Source: Diplocarpon mali
Taxonomy: Eukaryota > Ascomycota > Leotiomycetes > Helotiales > Drepanopezizaceae
Assembly: GCA_024741835.1 (NCBI GenBank)
Contig: JAENRP010000141.1
Coordinates: 36,090 to 100,089 of the forward strand
DNA: 64,000 nucleotides
Direction: 5' to 3'
Both the position numbers and the translations under genes were made by a program. A model generated the notes under the pieces. The model was not told where the DNA came from and did not search any database. It saw only the letters and a list, made by a program, of their open reading frames with translations. This document shows positions 58,221-64,000 of the stretch, one piece after another (the stretch's first letter is position 1; each line of letters begins with the position of its first letter).

Positions 58221-61216
58221 GGCCAGCGAGGCTGTAGAACCAGGTCGCGCGATTCTGCTATCGACATCCGAACGAAGGAGGGGGGATCAGTATCACCGCG
58301 CGGGGACTAGGACCATGAGAGCAGGCAAGGCAGAAAGGTGAAGATGGCGGGCTTCGTATGAAATACCGACGGCGTATAGGGATGGCAAGGCTGTTGTTGA
58401 GTCAGTGGTGCGGCAACATGGTGGTCTCACGGGTCACTGTCGACGTACAGAGTTTGTGATGTGAGGCGACGAGGTGCAGTAGTAACCTTCACGGGCCAAA
58501 AGTGATAGGTGTCTTGCTAACACTGGTTGAGGTGTGTCCGTAAAGAAAGCCAAGATAAGGAATGTGGCTTTGGCTGGGCCTGGCCGTGAGACTAACCCGC
58601 GCTTAGCCTTTTGCTCTTCTTCACACTCTGCATTATCCCACAACTACACTTCTTCTGTTCAGCTCTGATCAGCATGGACGCGCCAGCCGAGCGCTGAGAG
58701 CAGTACTTGCATTTTTCCTTCGTCAGTCTTCTGCCCTCCGACTATTCTCTTCTTCGAGACAGTCCCTTGTATCAGGGTCCAATCTGGTCGAAACGTCTTG
58801 CTGTCTTCTTCAAGCCGCCCTTACACGCTTCCGCAACCATATCCATCTGCGCCTACGTTTCCACCCGCCCGCTGTACCTTTTGCTTATGCGCCGACGCTG
58901 GCGGCGAGTTAGGAGAATTTGCGTTGGCTCCCGCCATCAATCTCGAGCAAACACTCCCGGGCGAGACGGCCTCGTGCATGCTACGTTTGAACCCATGATG
59001 CGGATGCGGATGCGGAATCTGCACCAAGAGATTCAAGGCCACGGGAGGGGAAGTATTTCCGATCGAATCTGGCGGTCTGGGTCCCCAGATGTCAACAGAG
59101 AATCGGAATCGCCATGTTGCAGTTCTGTTCCGCATGGCGGTTTGCCGAGATATCCAGCGAAAAGGGGGGCAAGTGAAGAATGACCAGACTCTAGCGACGG
59201 TCATCTCAGCCGACGGTGATTGAACGAGACCGACAGGTCCAACCACATCCAGGACGAAGCGGCGAGATCCTTGCCGACGCTGGCTTTCTAGAACTGAACG
59301 GGAGAAGACGCCACATCCGCTCAGGCCGTGTCTCTCCTTGATTTTCCGACAGAAACTCGGCGTCTGGAGGTCGTTGCTTTGGATGGTCCGTGGTCCTTCT
59401 GGAGAATTCCTGAGACGCTTCCTGCTTGGACTCATCAGACGATGTCAGCCCTTTTTGTCTTGTGATAGCTTTCAAACATGTTCTTCTGGGGTTCTTGGCA
59501 AGGCCTTGCATGAGATGCTTCTAAAAAAAATCTCGTGCCCATCCATGCAATTGTACGATGCGAAAATAGCTTCTCCCGGCCTGGAAGCACGTGGGTATCA
59601 GCCGAGTTTGAGTGTTGGTTTGATTTTCGACATCTGGTTCAATATCGGAACCTGGCCGTTTCCAAGGGTATCGCTCCCTAGCTTCTGAGCCCAGTCAACA
59701 CGGCCCTCTTCGTCGCCGATGAGAAAGGCGGGCGAGGGAGACGCTGCGTGTTTCGCAGCTGGTCAATAATGTGGCGTCGGGGCGAATACAATGTACATGC
59801 ATGTCGGTGACGCCGTGCTGCTGCCAGCTCATTTCATGTTGTCAGCCGTGCACACATTGTCGAATTTCCATCGTTGTTCCCATAGCTCTACTTCCTCACC
59901 ACTGTCTCAACTCATCTTTCGAGCCCCTTGCATCCAGGCCGTAGCCGTGCAAGCAGGCTCTCTCAAGATGGATATTTTGGTTGCTGACGATAGATTCTTC
60001 TAGTGAAATGGGTTGGTAGATGTTTGTTCCTGCGGACTTCTCACTGCAGAGGTCTGATGCCTTATACCTCGAGCTTCGACCCAGCCCTCTACCCCGAAAA
60101 CTACATGTATAGTGAGGCTCGGCTGGGTGCTATCTGGTCATGTTCTTTCCACTCGAGCTCGGGCCGAGCCACTCCAGCCCTGGCGTCGCAGCAGACAAGC
60201 GCCGTCCCAATGCCCAAACAGCATGGAACCATTGAGCAGGACGCGCGTGTACGTATTAAAAAGCTCAAATGTTTATCTCTACGCCGATTCACAGTCTATC
60301 GATCCAAAAAGGGCTCTCCTTCCATCGTCGCTCGTCGCAAGACCGTGTCTCTGTCTTGATCGATGATTACCAAGGATAGCCAGGCTGCATGACGGCAAAC
60401 TCGAATGTTAGTCCCACCTGAAACTGCCGCGGTGTCGCGATCTGCATCCCGGTAGAGAGGGCCGTCGAGTATATTCTTGCAGTCGAGTATCACGTCCAGG
60501 CGCCTCCCCGCCTCGCGTGCTGGCCTGTCGAGTTTTTGTTCTGGGAGATGGTCGAGTAATGGATCGACTCGCTTGCAGTAACATTACCTGCCGACAGAAG
60601 CAGGGTTTGGCGCGTTCTTCTGGCTCTGCTCTGGTCTGTAGACATCACGATCCCCTTTTGCATGGGCTTCAGGATGGAATTAGAGGACCACGCCTAGCCT
60701 GGATAGTATTAATGTGCGAGTCTTCTGAATGGAGCGAGGCTCTTGTTCGTTGAACTGGTGCAGAAACAGCTGACCTACCAGTTGCATCTCCCCCCACGAA
60801 CCCCCCCTTTTCAGCTAGAAAGTCCATATGTTCCCGCGGGCTTACTCTCGCATCATCAGATCAACCGGCGACTCTAATCAAACCCTTGTAAGGAGACGCT
60901 CTGGCAAACGCCCTTCCTTTGCAGACCGGGTACGGTCGTACTTCTCGACCACGCACCTAACAATTCTGAAAGCTGTCGCGCGGGATCTGTCTCAGCGTCC
61001 CGCTCACCCGCTGTCACTCTGCTATATTTGCTTTCGTCTAGGAAGAAACCGCTGTCAAGTGCAGACAATCTGTCTTTACTCACTACCTCGCTTGCGCTTA
61101 TGGCAGCAGGGATGATAACGAGCGTGTACTATGTCCAGTGTCGGCGGGCGATGCATTGCACGCCCCTGCGCTGAGGAGAGTCGGGGAAGAAGGCGAGTCT
61201 GTTTCAGACGCGTAAT
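58221..61216. other. 3-kb region with no supported gene, some decayed coding traces
   Basis: No frame shows a recognised domain or splice structure. Two minus-strand stretches look like conserved protein remnants but are broken: about 59,760-59,610 (LIGDEEGRVDWAQKLGSDTL, then GNGQVPILNQM) and about 60,445-60,390 (FQVGLTFEFAVMQPGYPW). I could not assign either to a family. A GCGGAT hexamer repeat lies at about 58,996-59,015. Confidence 0.4.
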
Positions 61217-61815
61217 ACCGTACTCGAAGAAGGTTGCTCACCGAAGGTAGTCGAGAAGAACTTACTGTACCAGCGAATATTACTAGGTGCACAGTGTAGA
61301 CGGACGATGCCTCCCTACCCCTGTGCACAAGAATCAAGAAAGGACAGAGAGAGTGTAGACTTGTGAGAAGTTAACTGCTATTTTTAAAGAAAGTTGCTTG
61401 AGGAACCTAACTTATAAGAACTTTATAGTCTAGTAAGGTGCGCAGTATAGATAGACAATGCCTCCCTACCCTTGTATATAAGAATTAAGAAAGGACAGAG
61501 AGAGTGTAGACTTGTGAGAAGTTAACTGCTATGTTTAAGGAAAGTTGCTCAAGGAACCTAACTCGTGAGGACTTACTTTACAGTCTAATAAGGTGCGCAG
61601 TGCAAATAGCAGATGCGCCCCTACCCCTGTGCATAAGAATCAAGAAAGGACAGAGAGAGTGTAGACTTGTGAGAAGTTAACTGCTATGTTTAAAGAAAGT
61701 TGCTCAAGGAACCTAACTTGTGAGAACTTTATAGTCTAGTAACATACTTCAGAGTCTACTAAGGTGCACAGCGTAGTCAGCAGATGCGTCCCCACGCCCG
61801 CGCTCAAGAGGTTAG
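61217..61815. repeat. Tandem repeat, unit about 151-171 bp
   Basis: Units start with AGGTGCGCAG/AGGTGCACAG at 61,285, 61,436, 61,591 and 61,762 (periods 151, 155 and 171 bp). A partial diverged unit lies to the left (from about 61,217) and the last unit is truncated at about 61,815. Each unit contains AAGAAAGGACAGAGAGAGTG and GTTAACTGCTAT. Differences between units are largely C/T and G/A, for example GTGCAC against GTATAT, as if RIP had touched the array. Confidence 0.85.
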
Positions 61816-62933
61816 AAAGTCAGACGAGTCTCATTCCAACAGCATGATCCCGTACTCCGAGAAGGCCACTCCAGGAGCCCGGCCTGCGAGAACCGACTCG
61901 GCCGTTTGGCACGGGGATGTCTCGATGCAGTGAAGGGTGACATTTCCGGCCGGGGTCATGTGCCCGCCGCATGACTTGTTGCCAAGACCGCGGTCCTCAC
62001 ACCCGGGCCGCGTCCGGTCCGGTCCGTCCAGCGCGCCGATTGCGTCCCGCTTCCCGAAGCAGTGTAAGGGTGTCTATATCGACAGGTATTTATCGGATTG
62101 GCATATACAGGTCTATCTATACGACTGCGGGGATCCGTCACACGTGACGGCTAGAGCTGGCGCAAGGCGAAGTTCAAAACCAGGCTCAAATCCTGCGCGA
62201 CGATCGGTCGCTACCGACGTTCGTTCGACAGCTCACCCGAGGCCTGCGCTGAGAGCGTCCGATGGCGTTGTCTGCCGCTTCATCGTACACGGCCTCCGGC
62301 GCCCCACTCCAAGAGGGGAGAGGGAGCCGGCGGCGTCGCTCCAGCTGGGCCTGGGTGCTGCCGCTGCTGCTCTCCTTTGCGTATTTCTCCCTGTTGGGTT
62401 TCACAATAGATGATTGTGCGCACAGGTGAAGCTTCTTCGAATACGTCGTCTTGTAGTCGTGTGTAAAAGCTTGCCCTCGAAGCTATTCCTCGAGAGCGTA
62501 GAGTAGATACAGTATTTGCCAAGCCGCGCTTGTCATGTGACTGATCACACGACCGTTGATCATATGACCTGTATGCCGACACTCCCTCTCTCGCGCCCCC
62601 TGCCGTTGCCTCGCGCCACAGACCGAAGCCGAGCCAGGCGTGGGGGACGCGCGGATGGACCGACCGGCGAGAGAGCCTCTGCGGAAGCGGTTATGCTGCA
62701 AGGTACCACCGCATATCGGGATGTGTACCCAGCATCCAGGGGGGGTTCTCTGGCCTGGGGGCGGCTCGGGTTTGGCCAGGGACGCCCGTCTTACCTTCAT
62801 TCGAGTAGGGTGGATTGAGGCAAGACCAGGCCGGGATTCCTATTTACCGAAGAAAGGTCAGACTTCTCGAGTCATCCAGAGACGTAACCGAGCGCCTTGA
62901 AAGCTTGAGACCACCGCTGGGGGGTGGGGGGAC

Positions 62934-63106
62934 GGGGGGGGAGAGAGAGGGAGAGAGAGAAGGAGGGGGAGAGAGGGAGAGAGAGAAGGAGGGGGAGAGA
63001 GGGAGAGAGAGAGAGATAGAGAGAGAGGAGGGGAGAGAGGAGGGGAGAGAGGAGGAGAGAGAGAGATAGAGAGAGAGAGATAGAGAGAGAGAGAGGGAGG
63101 GAGAGA
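62934..63106. repeat. Long polypurine (GA)n tract
   Basis: About 173 bp of almost pure A/G on the plus strand (GAGAGAGAGG and GGAGGGG blocks), interrupted only by three GATA steps. It is preceded by G runs at about 62,919-62,940. Such tracts can form triplex DNA. Confidence 0.9.
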
Positions 63107-63792
63107 TTCGTCTCGAGTACGGCGGGTGACGCATCGGGCCGTTTCCTGTGAGAAGGGCGCCTTGAAAGATGTCTGGTTGCCAAGTACGGGATGTCGGGGT
63201 TCGGGGGATCTACTCTACTCGATACTCGCAAGAAGAACGACAAGACTAAGAGAAAACAACAAAGCCTCTCTCTACCCGACCCGGGCCATCCGGATACACC
63301 CTCCCTACCCACCTACCCACCTACCCGCGTCCATTCCTGGGATGTCCAAACTGGTATTACCCGCTGGGTTCCGAGCCGCAGATGCAGATGCACACCACTC
63401 TGGCTCGTACTCTGGGAACTCTATGTATGTGTTTATATTCGTATCTATACATATCTGTACATGATTATATATCTGTGCATATTTACACATTTCTATATAC
63501 ACACGTAGATACACACATGTTTATATATATACATACATATATACATCGATACATCGATACATCTACACCCGTCCTAAGGCCCCTCGCAAGCTCGAGCCCT
63601 CGCTCCAGCTTCCCTCTCCCCAGAGTCCAGCGCCCAGGTGCTTCTGCTGCTGCATCCTCCCAGCGACCGCGGCCTTCCTCTGCCCCGGAACCAGGGCGCA
63701 GGGCGCGGGAGGCACAGTACACAGTCCAGGCCAGACCGGGCGTCTGCTCCGCTCGCCCGACCTGGCCCCCTCATCATCACCCCATCCGCGCG

Positions 63793-63877
63793 CCTCGCAG
63801 CCTCGCAGCCTCGCAGCCTCGTGGCGATCGGGGGAGGCGGCGCGCCGGGGCACGGGGCACGGGGCACGGGGCACGGG
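63793..63877. repeat. Two short GC-rich tandem repeats
   Basis: CCTCGCAG repeated about 3.5 times at 63,793-63,820 and GGGGCAC repeated about 4.4 times at 63,847-63,877. The second could form a G-quadruplex on the plus strand. Confidence 0.85.
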
Positions 63878-64000
63878 ATTCGTTGTACACGCTCTCTCTG
63901 CTCGAGGGCGAGACCCCCCGGGGTAATGGGTGGGGGAGGTCGAGGCGGGGGGGAAATAACCGACCACAACATCCGGCCCCTTCCGGCCCCACCCGCCTCG

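Larger units (their letters stand above)
61816..64000. other. Right-end region rich in simple repeats, no supported gene
   Basis: Frames here are created by low-complexity sequence. Contents in order: a GC-normal stretch to 62,900, the purine tract, an AT-rich dinucleotide-like stretch (TATATATACATACATATATA region, 63,425-63,565) with ATACATCG repeats, and GC-rich short tandem repeats near 63,793-63,877. No telomere repeat is seen. Confidence 0.5.

Noticed and set aside
58821..59435. 204-codon minus-strand frame
   Set aside because: No domain, signal or splice context; overlapping plus-strand frames are equally plausible, so neither is supported.
62844..63312. Ser/Leu-rich and Arg/Glu-rich frames over the purine tract
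   Set aside because: Pure products of the (GA)n repeat in both directions.
63400..63570. Possible telomere or centromere satellite
   Set aside because: Only TATA/ATACATCG-type simple repeats; no TTAGGG array and no long satellite unit.
1..64000. CRISPR array or bacterial-type operon
   Set aside because: No regularly spaced short repeats with unique spacers; splice sites and RIP mark this as fungal nuclear DNA.

Overview
The window is nuclear DNA of a filamentous ascomycete (Pezizomycotina-type). Genes on the right half carry 43-56 nt GT..AG introns. The left half is a retrotransposon graveyard in which Gln and Trp codons have almost all become TAA/TAG. That is the CpA-to-TpA signature of repeat-induced point mutation (RIP). 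I cannot name the species from sequence alone.

Bases 1 to about 34,300 form one AT-rich, TpA-rich block with no intact gene. I could resolve its nesting from LTR ends and target-site duplications (TSDs). A minus-strand copia copy (family M, copy B: 16,732-17,036 and 32,256-34,166) is split by a complete 15.2-kb plus-strand insertion. That insertion is copia C1 (17,037-32,250, TSD CCTCT, 199-bp LTRs). C1 in turn holds a complete 7,101-bp Ty3/gypsy chromovirus G2 (24,622-31,722, TSD CCAGG, 255-bp LTRs) and a 500-bp non-autonomous TRIM (20,536-21,035, TSD AGGAA, 86-bp LTRs). To the left is a second chromovirus, G1 (about 2,100-7,149 and 14,420-16,731). It is split by a 7.3-kb composite insertion containing M copy A and a large inverted repeat. 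Bases 1-1,905 are the end of another copia pol. A 23-bp near-palindrome occurs at least eight times in this block, several times as a 45-bp tandem unit inside gypsy coding sequence.

The block ends abruptly near 34,300. From there to 64,000 base composition is normal and five multi-exon genes are supported: an OPT oligopeptide transporter (+), a secreted serine/threonine-rich GPI-type wall protein with internal repeats (-), a pepsin-fold membrane protein that lacks the first catalytic Asp (+), a GRAM-VASt (Lam/Aster type) membrane-contact-site sterol-transfer protein (-), an MIT-like/coiled-coil protein resembling Atg38 (+), and an RBR-type E3 ubiquitin ligase (-); counting the pepsin-like gene this makes six. 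The wall protein and pepsin-like gene are divergent, as are the GRAM-VASt and Atg38-like genes, so each pair probably shares a promoter region.

Two decayed genes lie between them: a GH3 beta-glucosidase/xylosidase relic near 40 kb and a 4-coumarate:CoA-ligase-like relic near 54 kb. From 58.3 kb rightwards I find no convincing gene, only simple repeats, a roughly 150-bp tandem repeat and a long purine tract. The genes do not form an obvious pathway or biosynthetic cluster; they look like housekeeping and cell-surface genes next to a heterochromatic transposon block. Gene models were assembled by hand from reading frames and splice signals.
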